NCBI GenBank assembly: GCA_051294375.1
Contig: CM119264.1
Location: 18,395,454-18,459,453, forward strand
From: Paraspadella gotoi
Taxonomy: Eukaryota; Chaetognatha
DNA: 64,000 nt
Reading direction: 5' to 3'
The notes beneath the pieces are model-generated. The model ran no database searches. It was not told the origin of the DNA and saw only the letters and a list, made by a program, of their open reading frames with translations. This document shows, one piece after another, positions 1-11,160 of this stretch (position 1 is the first letter of the stretch; each line of letters starts with the position of its first letter). The translations under genes and the position numbers were made by a program.

Positions 1-370
1 GTGGTGATCGCGCTTCCGGGTCGGAGACGAAGGGTTTACTGTTATGAGTCTTCCGGATAATAAAGAATCCTTAAAAAAAAGAGGAAAAAAGGACAATAAA
101 AAAAAAGAAAAAAAGGTCGTGACGTAAAGAGAGAAAGAAACACGAGATTTTCGCGAGGCCCAAGGAAAGGGTTCATGGAAGCGACCGCGAGTTTCGAAGG
201 ATAAGGTGTGAACGACGTGAACCGGAAAAAAATCAAGTGAAGGTGTGGAGAGAAGATTATGATAAGAAAACGAGACTCGTATAATGGAAGGTGGTAGGGG
301 GAGATGAAGGGGTGAAATTTGAAGAAAGGGATTAGAATGAACGTTTAAGAAAAGTCTCCCTCGCTCGCCT

Positions 371-742
371 TGAAGGAATTTTCAGTTGGAGAGAGTGGGG
401 AGAGAGAGAGAGAGAGAGACTGACGGAGACGGAGAAGAGAGAGCAGAGAGGAGGAGAGGGAAGGGGAATGAGCGCTTTGAAGGAATCGGGTGAGAGAGTG
501 GGGAGAGACTGAGAGAGCGGAAGAGAGAGAGAAGGAAGAGAGAGAGAAGAGGAGGGGAGAGAGAGAGACGAGAGAGAGGATTGAAAGCGTTTAAGGAATT
601 TCAGGTGGAGAGAGTGGCGAGAAGAGAGAGAGAGGAGAGAGGGAGAGAGAGGGGAGGAGAGAGAGGGGAGAGAGAGGAGGGAGAGAGGAGAGAGAGGAGG
701 AAAGAATGAAAGGCCGTTTGAGGAATTCAGGTGGACGAGAGA

Positions 743-780
<38 letters not shown>

Positions 781-899
781 AGGAAGAACGGAGAGCGAGA
801 GAGGAGAGAGAGAGAAAGAAATGACAAGCGTTGAAGGCAATCAGGTGGCGAGAGTGGGGAGAAAGAGGAGCAGATGAGAGAGAGCAGAGAGAGAGAGAT

Positions 900-936
<37 letters not shown>

Positions 937-960
937 TGAAAGAGTGAAAATAGATTTTGC
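371..960. repeat. GA-rich higher-order tandem repeat, about five units of 105-130 bp
   Basis: A core reading roughly gaaggaattcaggtgg then agagagtgggg recurs near 371, 477, 591, 717 and 831. Each core is followed by a variable purine tract, mostly (GA)n with G interruptions. Unit spacing is 106-128 bp. The plus strand is almost entirely purine, so its minus-strand frames are spurious Ser/Leu-rich ORFs. Confidence 0.75.
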
Positions 961-3326
961 ACCAGGATAGAACGTGGCAACCGGGTGATTGAGGACGAGG
1001 AAAAATCTCGTTATTGCCTAAGAGAGAAGGAAGCGAAACAGGAAAGAAGAGGAACAAAGAAGGAGGGAGGGAAGGAAAAAAGAGGAGGATGAGGAAAAAT
1101 AAAAGACGGTAGAATGATTTCGTTTGCAAACGTTTGCACCTCGTGTTTTGTATTCCGAGCTGCTTCGTCCGATGCCAGATAATAAAGTTCAGGTGAGTAT
1201 TCGGGCTCAGAACCGGACGACCCGTCAAGCAAGGCATGACACCTCACGAGCGGCCCACGGTGAATACCCAAACGAGTTCCGAAGCACAAATACGCGGTCC
1301 TTCTTCAAGCAAACAATGTGGTCATGGAATAAGCTTTCTTACGACACAAACGTGTCTCGCCTAAAATGGTTTAAGGTTCACCGAATTCACTGCCATCAAA
1401 ACGCGAACTTGGGTCGTTGGAACGGATCTCCTCGTTGGACTTTTATAAATTGACTTTGCAGAGTTTTAATATCTTAACTATCAAATATTATCTTATATAT
1501 GAGTGAATAAGAAATCGTTAGTTCGATTAGATTTACTTAGATTAGATCAAATTGCTCCTTTGAAACTCCTGAAACAAAACAAAAAAACATTACTTTCGAA
1601 GAAATATTTCCTCGGAAACAAAAATTGTTCTGCTCCGCCCACGGAACAGAAACAGTTCCCCGTTCTGCTCGCGAAACGTCGAAGCAGGCAATCGAGTTCC
1701 TCCCCATCGATCTCCCTCCCTTCGTCATTTCTCGTCTGCGCTGAATTCCGAATCATATTTCCAGTAGACTCGAGAATATTCTTGACCTCCTCCTCCTTCT
1801 CCTCCTTCTCCGCATGAGTTTCATCGTTTCCCCTCCTCTTCCTCCTTCTCTCCTTCCTCTTTCACATTCGTCCTCCTCTCTTTCTCGTCAAACGGATCAT
1901 GATTTAGCCGATATAAAAAGAAAAATGAGAAGAGGAAAGAGAGAGAAAAAAAAAGAAGAACGCAGTTGGAGACGTTTCCAGGCGCGCCACTATCAAGCCG
2001 CCCCCCCCCTACTTGGCGCGCCATTTATTTAAGTTTGGCGCCAGTGTTTGCGCGCACATAATCGTGGGGGCGACAGTTGGAGTGACGGTTTTGTTTGACT
2101 GAGTCATCCGATTGGGATAATACAGTGTCCCTGGAACAGATAATGACGAAAAAACAGAGAAAAACGTTTATTTTGAAATTGGAAATTACCGTAACATTGA
2201 GCTAATTATCGCGGGAACATCGTTGCAAGGATCAAATTCCATGCAACGACTCCGTGGTGCAAGTTCGTGGTTTGCGCGTTAGGCTTCACAGCGTCCCTGA
2301 TTACGGGTTTGGGTCTAACGGAATGTCCTTCGCCTTCTGATATTGTTGGCTCGTTTTAGGGAATCGTTGGCGCAAAAAAAAGAGAAACCCGGTTCTGTGG
2401 CGCCATTTCGGGATCTCTATTTAACGAGTGTCTTCTCCTTACTTCTCTCAGCTCACCAATCTTCTTCTCAAACGTTAACAAGCATATCTTCCTTGACTCA
2501 CCACTTGGATCATCCTTTAAACTAACGAGCATTTTGCGTCACTTTAGACGAATAACGTCTAAACTCAACTTACCCCGTCAGATCTCGTCTCTAGTCACCA
2601 GGGAGGCGACCGTTAAACCAGGAAGAGATGTTTATGCGCCAGCCGAAAAACTCGGAACCTCGCGCCATAAATACGCGAGGATTAGGGAAACAAGGCGGGC
2701 GAGACAACGACGATAGGGGCTCGTGGGGCGGACGGAACTGAGATGAGGACGTGGACGACGACGATGACGACGACGATGACCGACGACGATGTCTGAAAAA
2801 TATGGGTAACGCATCCGACTAGACGTTAACTATGGAGATTCAAGATGGGGGCAGTCACTAAAGAAATTATGACTTTTTTATTTAAGTAATTAAGTATTTA
2901 AGAAATTCGTAATTAAAAAGATAGAGCAACGAAAACCATAAGTAGATATGCTGTGAAAATAACAATGGCGAAGACAACGACCTCTCCTTGAGGAATGAAA
3001 ATGACCGCGAAGACGTTTTAGACGACGACTACAAATGAAGTAAAAAGACGAAAAAAAAAATGAAAGGAAACTGAATTACAAAGGATGTGAGAAGAATAAT
3101 AATTATGAAACCGAGTGGATATGACATGAAATCTGATGAGTTAGAAGAAAACTAAAAGAAAAGAACAACGAGCAAAAAAAAAAAAAAAAAATAGAAAGTG
3201 GAGAAAAATTCGTAGTGCCTGAGAGAAATACAAGAAAACCTATCGTGATGAGTATGGATGGCTCACATTATCGAAGTCTGTAAAGCAATAGCCATACCAA
3301 CAGCTCCCCATCCGTTGGTTTGGTCG

Positions 3327-3350
3327 AATACAATACAATACAGTACAATA
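3327..3350. repeat. (AATAC)n pentanucleotide repeat
   Basis: Four to five copies of aatac, one with a g substitution. Confidence 0.8.
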
Positions 3351-4066
3351 CGGGTTCGACAGGATCGAATCTGACGTGAGCAACTGTGAGTCTTGAAAAC
3401 GGGCAAAAAGGTTTTTGTCATCTCCACTTCCTTTTTGAGCAGGGAGACATTTTGATCATTTTCACTAAGAATAAGAATACGTAAGAAAACCGCTTGACTT
3501 GAAAACGGATAATCCGACGACGACCGAAGACAAGAAAAGCTTCTTACCATAAAATTGAATACATTTTCTTCTTTTTTTTTTGTGTCACTTTATTCTTAAT
3601 TTTCGCTGATGTGTCATCTAGTCAAAAAAAAAAGGGAAAATTTGGTTTAAACATTAGAATCTTCTTCATTCCTCCTCCAAGCTTCACTTCAACTCAACTT
3701 CCACCTTAACGGATGCCAAGAGAGAGGAGAGAGAGGAGAAGAGAGAGAGATGAGAGACGAGAAGAGGAGAGAGAGAGAGAGAGAGGAGAAGAGAGAGAGG
3801 TTCCTCATTGAGCAGAAGCGGCGACAGATTCACGCAAATGTGAGAATTTATGGCGTCGGCCAAAAAACCATTTGGATTCGCCGGTTCGCAGGCCGGAAAT
3901 TTCGACTCGCCGGAATCTGAACGGAATGCGTTGGACTTACTCGCAGGAGTAAAATAGGAGTGGTGGGTATTGGAATCATTTAGCTTTAAGATACAATTTA
4001 AATGGGTTGTAGTAAATATGTATTACCTTTTTCGTAAAAACTGACAAAAAAAAGCAAAAATCGCAA

Positions 4067-4109
<43 letters not shown>

Positions 4110-5233
4110 TAGGAAGGTTTCCTCATCTTTCAAGAAGCTGAAGAAAAAATGTGTCCGGATCATAAAGGATTTGATGGAGAGGAATTCGAATCCATTTATC
4201 GAGAAAACTTCTCATCAATCAAAAGTGAGAGCGCCAAGTCTGCAGACACTGCCAGTCTATCTAACTGGACTCCAAGGCGACCATCGAGTCGGTGCCTTTG
4301 AATTAAGTTTATAAGAATATTGTTAGAATAAAAATTAAATCTTAACCATCAAATCAAATAAAACAATCATAATTGGAAAAGGTCGAAAAAAACGACGGAA
4401 ACATAGATACCGACGTTTGGTATTTGGTCGCTAAAATTTGGAAACACAAAGTATTACATTAATTGAAAATTTATTCTCACAAGCGATATATCACCATAAA
4501 CTGGTAAAAATTTTATTCTCACTCATAAAAAAACACAAAACACGCATCACAGTCTCACTTTCACCAAAACTCACACGTATAAACTCTCAAAACAACAAAA
4601 AATATCACAATAAGGAAAATAATAATTACTTTCAACTCTCGCCCACCCGGTTCAATCAGCGTTCAATCGATTTATGCTTCACTTGCTCTTCGCATCTGCT
4701 ATCCAAGAAAAACCTTTTGTTTTTATGCGAAGAAAAAAGAAAACAAATCGAGAAATAAAAAAAATATGATCGGGAATTAATAAAAAAAAGGGGGAGCTTT
4801 TATTGGAAACTTGTTGTTTCGCTGATTCGATTCCATGGTGACGTAAAGGCTCAATACAAGCGGCAACATTGGAAAGAAAATTGTTAAAACCTAACAGAAA
4901 AGAGATGAAGGGAGAAATGATTCAACTGATTTCGTCGTCTTCGACCTCAGTCGACGGTATATAGCAAGCAGCGAATTTTAGTCAAATGAATCGGAAGTCA
5001 ATACAATATAAAGAAAAAATTAACATACAATTAATGTTAATATAAATAAATTGCCTTTTGTAAATTTAAAAATCACTACTCTAGGAAAAGATGACTACAG
5101 TTGTTAGCACAAACAATAATTGTAATTGTCGTGAAGAAAAATTATTGTCGACGATTTCAACGTAATTTTTTGTTTTTTTTTTTTTGCTTGCCCTTCACTT
5201 CAAAGAGAAAAAAAAAGAACAGTGTGATAGGTG

Positions 5234-5235
5234 AT

Positions 5236-5268
<33 letters not shown>

Positions 5269-5330
5269 AGAGAGGATGAGAGAGAGAGAGGAGAGAGAGA
5301 GAGAAGAGAGAGGAGAGAGAGAGAGAGAGT
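5234..5330. repeat. Imperfect (GA)n array
   Basis: GA dinucleotides with scattered G and A interruptions just downstream of the anoctamin stop; it could lie in the 3' UTR. Confidence 0.85.
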
Positions 5331-5464
5331 CTTCTGCTTATTGGAAACCGAAAGGAAAAATGGAAAAATGACAAAGAAATCAACTTCTAGGACATGGCGT
5401 TTCAGTCAACAACTTAACGTCGTTTCCATATTCTCGTCCTCCTTCTTCAATTTTCTTTCATTCT

Positions 5465-6023
5465 TCATACCTTCTTCTCTTCCTTCCCGCCTTTCTCCCT
5501 CTTTCCTCTCTTCCCTCCCTTCCTCTCCTCCATCTCTCGTCCGTAGAGGGCCTTCCGCACCCAGTAGGCCTCCTTCTTGACGCTGACGGCGACGTCCTTG
5601 GGCACGTCGGGCACGATCCATGCGAGCACGTCGCGGGCGAGGAAGATGACGTGCTCGAAGACGAGGACGAATGCGACCTTGGCCAGCATGACCTCGTACC
5701 AGTCGGTCGTCCGCTCGTAGCCCCTGTCCGAACCGGCCCGGAAGTCCCGGTAGAAGCAGGTGTGGTTCAGAGGGCGGAAGTCTGTGTCTGGTCGCGTCTC
5801 GTTGTTGAAGGAGTCCACGTCAAAGGCGGAGAGCGTCCAGGAGGCGAAGCCTCGCAGCGTCCCGTCAGAAGAGGACGTCAACTTGTAAACAGAGCGCTCG
5901 ATGAAGTTGGAGGTGAAGGCGATGACGAGGGCGTTGATGGTGACGGCGAGGTATGCCACCGAGTTGAGGATGTAGAACCAAGCGCCGATATCTTTCACGC
6001 GCATGGGCCGTTGGCGGCGGAGG
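5465..6023 (-). CDS. ANO: Anoctamin exon 10 (TM9-TM10 and C-terminus)
   Basis: Residues 833-1018. Acceptor TCTCCCAG|CCTCCG. Contains [12 protein letters not shown], the long extracellular loop with [12 protein letters not shown]10 ([26 protein letters not shown]) and KKEAYW, a common anoctamin end. The final stretch of Glu/Lys/Gly codons comes from a GA-rich tract and ends at TGA 5467-5465; an alternative donor at 5470 could lead to another exon that I cannot locate. Confidence 0.9.
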
Positions 6024-9000
6024 CTGGGAGAAATATGATCGTGAGCAATCTTACAAATAGAGCTGGGAAGCCATGTGCTTGCTTTCTTGCCTGGTTTAAC
6101 TTCAATTCGCCTCGCTCGATTGCATGCTCGCTTTACTATTTCCCACAACTCGCCTGCAAGTGAACTTGTTCGCATCCAGCCTGATCTCGATGACGTTGTT
6201 GAGCAGGGCGAAGAAGGGCGCCAGCGGAAAGGCGGCGACGAAGAGAGAGACGAACCCAAACTGAATAACCATCTCCAAGTATTCGTTGAAGAGGCCGAGG
6301 TCGCCGATCTCCGCCAGTGCGAAGTCGCGTTCCCATTGCGGGAGGTCCTTCAAGTCGATCTCCGGCTGTGGTTAGAGAATATCAATTGTACTAGCGTTGT
6401 TTCGGCAGATAATGTTCAAAAACCTATGGATAAAGCAAAGCAACGCCACTAAAACTTAATTTTAAAAAGGAATTTTTTTTCCTTGCCCTCATTCTTTTAT
6501 AATTTTAAGTTTTTCTCGATTAAGTCGCCATGACAACGCCGCCATCAACCTTATCTTTCGCGGCGTCGATCTCGTTGCTCTTCTTGGCCATCCTCTCCCG
6601 GTAGAGCTTCATAATCCTCGGCAGGAGGAACTCTTGCACGTTGGAGAAAGTTTGCTTTCCGACCATGATGATGAACATCTGAATGAAGAGCTCGATGAAA
6701 CAGCCTGCCGGGTCGCACTGGTCGTAGCGGGCCGGCGACGTTGAGCGGTGATCTTCGGAATTGTCGAAAAATTCGAAGAATCGACCTTTGGTGGTGAAAT
6801 TGTTATTTAGCCACTATTTAAATCTTTCTAATAAGATTATACACTAGTATATTGAATAATATTCTCGCCGTAAATTTTATTTCTGTTTCAACAAACTCAC
6901 TGATCTTTTTCTGGTTGGCTAACGTTAAAATGCAATAAATCAGATTAACATTATTACCTCGCTTACGGTGTGCTAATTGAGTTGGTAGAACCAATATAAA
7001 AAATTTTCCATTCATTCAACAAATAAGCTATCCTGCCCCTGACTTTGGACAGGCTTTGGTGGTTTAAGGCCTCCATCACTCTTACAAAATAATGACATTT
7101 ATTCTCTGCTTAAAATAACATTTTTGTGTTATTTCTTTCGCTTTATTGCGCTCTTTGCTTGAGATTAGAATTAGTTTTGACCGAACCCTTGAAAAAAGCG
7201 ATGTAGAAGATAGAGGCGTAAAAGTTGACGAACTGAAAGCAAAACATTTTGAGAGTGAAGGAATCCTCGTAGTCCTTGTCCGTCTTTTGAGTCTCCAATT
7301 TGGTGATTTTGAGAGCGAGAGAAGCGTAAACTTTGTTGAGAAACATGATGATGATCAGATTAATCAAAGCCGCCGTGACAGAGACGATTATTTTTGAATG
7401 ACTCTTCACCGTTTCCAGACCCTGGGATTTGCATTTTGAATAAATGATTGATACTTTGTCAGCTAAAGTTAGAAAAAAACTTTATAATTAAAATACTAGA
7501 GATCAGACCTTATCATCGGCCTCCATCCTGTAGAGAACGATTCTCATGGTGACTCGGTAGAAGATGACGCCCACAATGGCGATAAGGACGCATCCAACGG
7601 CCAATAGGGCCACGCACATCCCCGTCAAGTAGCGGGGGATGCGCTTCCAGGCCGGGAAGACCGGCTCCAGCACCCCACTGATCGGATTGACCCGCTTCTT
7701 GGAGCACTTGGCTTCGTAGTCCGGCCGGATGCTCACCTCGTCTTCGAAATCTTCCAAGTCCCAGTAAAATGTTAGAGCTGCCTAAATGAAGACAATTTTT
7801 TTTTCTTGCTTTCTTAAAATCCAGAAAAAAATAAAAGATTGCAGAGAGTAATACAGAGACTTTGGCTTACCTTATAGTCTACCATTTTTGTATTGCATTG
7901 ACATTACCTGCCTCCTCTTCCAAAATTCCAAGAAGAGAACGGTCCAGACGGACATGATGAAAGCGAAGAAGACAGTGAAATCGTTGTCAAAAACCGAAGT
8001 GATCCGTGCGTAATCGCAGCTGTCTCCGAGACGCCAGTAGGAACAGAATGGTTGGCGACATTGCGGGCACATGGTCCTAAAGTATCCAAGTATCCATCTT
8101 AAAATTGCCTTTTTTTCCAACCCGATTGTCATATTATCTTATATTCTCTTATATTTTCTTATATTCTTATATCCCCCTGGTGATGACCTGTTCCCGTCGC
8201 CCGTTGGATCGCATATCTCCTTGGTCCCAAAATCCCCGGCGACGGCGCCAAACCCGTACAAAGTGGCCACGATGCCGAGAAAGGCCACGGGAATCAGAGT
8301 CACTGTGTAGAACCCGAGCCAGGCGAAGTAGATGGCGATCTTTTCGCCAAAGTATTCCCGAATCAGATGGAAAGGCTGCTCCTTGTAGAACTGGGAGAAT
8401 CGGCCCCAACTGTAGTAGAGGCGCTGCCGGTCGGGCACGTCCGTGTCGGTGGGTCCGAAAGCGTGGAGGGCGTCGGCGGGCACCTGGGGGTGAGGTTTTA
8501 ATTAATGTAGCAGAGTTAAAGAACAATAGATTCATAGGTATATACATGTTTTTTTTTTTAAACCCTATCTGTTTTTCAGCCTTTTATAACCAACGTCTCC
8601 AGCTAACCTCAGGATTCCCATCGTGCAGCGGAAAGGCGGCGTCGTAGGTTCCCTTAGAGAGAAGCGGCTCGATGCCGACTAGTCCGGCGTCGTCGTCGTC
8701 GTCGAAGGCGGCGCGGACGAGAATGTCGAAGACGAGACGACTGCGTTGAGCGGGAGAGAAAAAGGTGTCCTCGTCGCGGATGTCGAAGACGTCCTTTGGG
8801 GAAAGTGGAAGGTGCCTTTATCCTTCTTCGTTTAATTGTAAACTAGTTTCTTAATTTGTTTTCTTTTCTTTTGTTTCTATTGTTTTCTTTGGCTTTCTTT
8901 TCTTTTTTTTTCGTTTCTTTCTTTTCTTTTTTCTTTTTTTTTTCTTTTCTTCTCTTTTTTCTTTACTTTTGACTTTTTTTTTCAGTCTTTCCATTTTCTT

Positions 9001-10154
9001 TTTATTTCTTTTTCTTACTTTCATTCCTTTTATTTCCTTTCTTTCATCTTCAACTTCCCCGCTTTCCCTCCTCCAACCTGTCGGTCGCGCATGAATCTAC
9101 ACGTGTAGACGTCGGCAGGTGGAGGGACGACGTTGGGATCCAGACGAAAGGGTCGCGTGAGTCCGCGCCAGACCGTCTTCAATCGATCCTTCATGGCGCC
9201 GCGGCGACCTGGCCGGCGCTCCTCCTCTTGCTTGCAGTGATCTCGATCCAAGCTGCCGTCGTCGAGGCGCATCATGCCGATGTCGCCGGTGTGCTCCACG
9301 AAATCGTCGAGGGTGGCCGGGTCGGCGTCGCGGAAAAGCTCGTCGCGCATCGGCATCTTCAGTCTCATCATCTCTGCGCGGAATCGGAGGACGTCGAAGG
9401 GGGCGTGGATGAGGACGTATCTGGAATGGAGATTCGTGAAAATCTACAAATCTTTTGTATTGTCGCATTTGTATTTCAGTATTCATCGGTGTGAAACACC
9501 GGTATCTCTTGCCAAATCTAATCAAATTTGTCGTTCGGTCCAATTTTTAATTATTTTTCATTTATAAATGATTAATAATCGTTTAGTTTATATTTACATA
9601 GCTCACCTCGTGTCCCCATCGAGCGATATCCTCTCCTCGATCTCCAACCCGTGCGCCTCAACCAACTCCGCCTCGAAGACTTCCCTTCTCTTCCGATGTT
9701 CCTCTTCTTCTTCGTCGTGGTGATCGGACTCGCGCCCGGCGCCGCCCTCTGACCCGGCGCCATCCGAAGTGACGCCGTGAGCGAGCACGTAGTCGATGCG
9801 TTTCTTGGCGGCGCCGCGAAAGTAAATGGATCGCCGATTATCAAACGCTGCGGCGCCGGTATCGGCGTCTGCCGGGTCCATGGCGGCGCCGTAGACTTCG
9901 GCGAAGGGATTGGTCGCAGTCATGGCGCCGTTTGAGGAGGTTGTCGTCGTCGGCGCCGGTGGTGATGTTGAGTCATTGGAGAGAGGGGCGTTGATCGTGG
10001 GCGTTGAAGTGGCGGTGGAAACGGCGTGAGCGACGGTTGTTTCGTCAGCTTTTGTGAGCGTCGATTCAGCCGTCGTTGTCTTCGTCGTCGGCGTCGTCGT
10101 CGTCGGCTTCAAATCGTCTTCATCTACGAGACCCGTGAATTTAAAATCCGCCAT
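5465..10154 (-). CDS. ANO: Anoctamin (TMEM16 family) calcium-activated channel/scramblase, ten exons, complete
   Basis: Multi-pass membrane protein of the anoctamin family, whose members are calcium-activated chloride channels or phospholipid scramblases. Ten exons join in phase (10154-9607, 9420-9078, 8793-8608, 8483-8188, 8076-7908, 7781-7509, 7421-7187, 6785-6550, 6365-6154, 6023-5465), giving about 1018 residues, a normal family length. Residues 1-105 are a Thr/Ser/Ala-rich tail; about 110-400 is the cytosolic dimerisation domain, and ten transmembrane segments follow from about 408. Family hallmarks are FFSPAQRSR (308-316), FPLHDG (351-356), [17 protein letters not shown] (403-419) and the cysteine-rich loop from 461. 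The six calcium-site residues of the family are present: N732 and E735, E790 and E793 (EYLE), E822 and D826 (EIRLD). The GKQ-x3-N-x2-E-x3-P spacing and NKVY resemble the ANO3-6 subgroup (inference). All introns are GT-AG except intron 9, which is GC-AG. The C-terminal 25 residues are Lys/Glu/Gly-rich, and a fair donor (AAG|GTATGA at 5470) leaves another last exon possible. Confidence 0.96.
6154..6365 (-). CDS. ANO: Anoctamin exon 9 (TM7-TM8, rest of the calcium site)
   Basis: Residues 763-833. [12 protein letters not shown] and [13 protein letters not shown] carry E790, E793, E822 and D826. The donor is TGCAG|GCGAGT, a GC donor with otherwise strong consensus. Splicing here rebuilds [19 protein letters not shown], which follows the family pattern, whereas reading through reaches a stop. 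Confidence 0.93.
6550..6785 (-). CDS. ANO: Anoctamin exon 8 (TM6, half of the calcium site)
   Basis: Residues 684-762. Includes [17 protein letters not shown] and [17 protein letters not shown]732 and E735 align with the TM6 calcium ligands of the family. Acceptor CCAAAG|GTCGAT, donor GATAAG|GTTGAT. Confidence 0.94.
6935..7108 (-). repeat. Interspersed repeat copy 1 (in anoctamin intron 7)
   Basis: Reverse-strand copy of a repeat also at 25.66-25.80 kb, about 90% identical by eye over roughly 120 bases: atgtcattat, then gtaagagtgatggaggcc, ttaaaccaccaaagcctgtc, caaagtcaggggca, gatagcttattt, ttggttctacca. Shorter copies lie at 55.40 and 63.51 kb. It looks like a transposon end, but no family was recognised. 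Confidence 0.75.
7187..7421 (-). CDS. ANO: Anoctamin exon 7 (TM4-TM5)
   Basis: Residues 606-684. Contains [18 protein letters not shown] and [18 protein letters not shown], which place the protein nearer ANO3-6 than ANO1/2. Acceptor TCCCAG|GGTCTG, donor AAGG|GTTCGG. The following 401-base intron carries an interspersed repeat at about 6.94-7.11 kb. Confidence 0.95.
7509..7781 (-). CDS. ANO: Anoctamin exon 6 (cytosolic loop and TM3)
   Basis: Residues 515-605. Begins [14 protein letters not shown] and carries the conserved RPDYEAKC and NPISG segments before TM3 (about 567-590). Acceptor ATTTAG|GCAGCT, donor GATAAG|GTCTGA, phase 0 at both ends. Confidence 0.95.
7908..8076 (-). CDS. ANO: Anoctamin exon 5 (cysteine loop and TM2)
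   Basis: Residues 458-514. Four cysteines (CPQC, FC, SC) match the conserved extracellular loop. The membrane helix ends in [11 protein letters not shown], the usual FLE-x-WKR signature at the cytosolic end of TM2. Acceptor TTTAG|GACC, donor GGCAG|GTAATG. Confidence 0.95.
8188..8483 (-). CDS. ANO: Anoctamin exon 4 (first transmembrane segment)
   Basis: Residues 360-458. Holds the pre-TM1 segment [17 protein letters not shown] and the first membrane helix (about 408-432), then the start of the extracellular cysteine loop. Acceptor CCCCAG|GTGCCC; donor AACAG|GTCATC is weak, but the phase-2 join to exon 5 restores NRTMCPQC. Confidence 0.94.
8608..8793 (-). CDS. ANO: Anoctamin exon 3
   Basis: Residues 298-359, phase 0 at both ends. 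Carries [19 protein letters not shown] and [12 protein letters not shown], the clearest anoctamin signatures in the cytosolic domain. Acceptor CCAAAG|GACGTC, donor CTGAG|GTTAGC. Confidence 0.95.
8830..9060. repeat. Polypyrimidine tract in anoctamin intron 2
   Basis: The plus strand is nearly all T and C (tttctttt-type units), so the transcribed sense strand is polypurine. It contributes no coding sequence. Confidence 0.8.
9078..9420 (-). CDS. ANO: Anoctamin exon 2
   Basis: Residues 183-297. Acceptor TTCCAG|ATACGT, donor [30 protein letters not shown] (184-201) is the family's conserved HAPW-like segment. The next intron (9077-8794) contains a nearly pure pyrimidine tract on the plus strand. 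Confidence 0.93.
9607..10154 (-). CDS. ANO: Anoctamin exon 1 (start codon exon)
   Basis: Residues 1-183. The ATG is at 10154. The first 100 residues are low-complexity Thr/Ser/Ala/Pro, then the dimerisation domain opens with [14 protein letters not shown] (111-124) and [18 protein letters not shown] (157-174), both typical of anoctamins. The donor is ACGAG|GTGAGC; R183 is split across the intron. Confidence 0.93.
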
Positions 10155-10418
10155 CGGATTCCGGATTTGGGAGACAATTCTTAGTAATTTTTAAACTACT
10201 TCTACTTGCTAAATATTGCTTTTCAAATATTTTATTCTCATTCGACTCAATATAAACGGACTCTGTTTTCTTTTCTCTTCCATTTCGTGGTCATCGAAAC
10301 GAAAACATAAAAATTGAAAAAAGGAGAAATTTTTTCGCCCGCAAAAGTTGACGCTCCTTGTGTGCGGCTGGTATGTTGAATTGTTGATAGTGTGATATGC
10401 GGGCGAGATATTTCCCTT

Positions 10419-10496
<78 letters not shown>

Positions 10497-10533
10497 CTCA
10501 CTCTTCTCTCTCTCATCTCTCTCTCTCTCCCTC
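10419..10533. repeat. Interrupted (CT)n array
   Basis: Long runs of CT with TT interruptions; both strands yield artefactual repetitive frames. Confidence 0.9.
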
Positions 10534-11089
10534 TGTTTTGCGATAACACGACAGAAAATTGAACGTAAAATGTAAAAACAGGAAAGTAATTTATCCAATA
10601 AAAATAAAAATCACACATTCCAAATATAGACCGATTATTATCATACAGAAGGGAAGGAATGAGTAGGAGAAAGAGAAAAAGGTATTTAAGCGGAAGTGAA
10701 GAGGAAAAATAAAAAAAATTATAAAGAGAAGAAAAGAAAGAAAAATTTAAAAATGAAAGGTAAGAAAAGAGTATTTTTTGCTAACAGGTGGAGCAGTCAG
10801 AAGAAAAAAAATTTTCGCGATATTTATACCGTTTTAATTCTACTTTAAGCCAGCAGTATTGCCATCGATTTAGAACAAAAAGAAAATTGTGACGCTCTTT
10901 AACTTTTTAAAATATTTTACAATCGAACACTGTTTCATTTTTTACTTTGGATTTGAGTATTTTCTGCGATTTCTTATCGTGGAACATTGGTCGGAGTCTC
11001 TTGTTGTCATTCCAGTCGAAAATCGAAAAAAAGAAAAAAATAGAAAAACTAAACAAATCAACGGATCGACGCAAACGTGGGGTAGGAGG

Positions 11090-11092
<3 letters not shown>

Positions 11093-11129
<37 letters not shown>

Positions 11130-11160
11130 AGAGAGTAGGAGAGAGGTGAGAGGAGAAGAG
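11093..11160. repeat. (GA)n array
   Basis: About 16 uninterrupted GA units followed by imperfect GA/GGA. Confidence 0.9.

Larger units (their letters stand above)
1..5464. other. Gene-free flank downstream of the anoctamin
   Basis: I recognise no gene here. It holds the GA-rich higher-order repeat (371-960), pyrimidine-rich DNA at 1790-1870, a GC-rich patch with two ggcgcgcc sites at about 1980-2110, (AATAC)n at 3327-3350, imperfect GA at 3719-3800, a run of about 31 A at 4069-4099 and GA repeats at 5234-5330. One orphan donor (TTCAG|GTGAGT at about 1192-1198) follows an open frame but has no matching partner exon that I can support. Confidence 0.5.

Noticed and set aside
1124-1453. 109-codon plus frame with a consensus donor inside (CAG|GTGAGT at about 1195)
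   Set aside because: No acceptor with matching frame upstream and no partner exon downstream; no recognisable protein.
1985-2035. Two ggcgcgcc sites as an inverted regulatory pair
   Set aside because: The octamer is itself a palindrome and the flanks do not pair; chance in a GC-rich patch is enough.
5651-6452. Plus-strand frames over the anoctamin (5651-6163, 6075-6452) and at 7146-7397, 8105-8647
   Set aside because: They are antisense shadows of the anoctamin exons.
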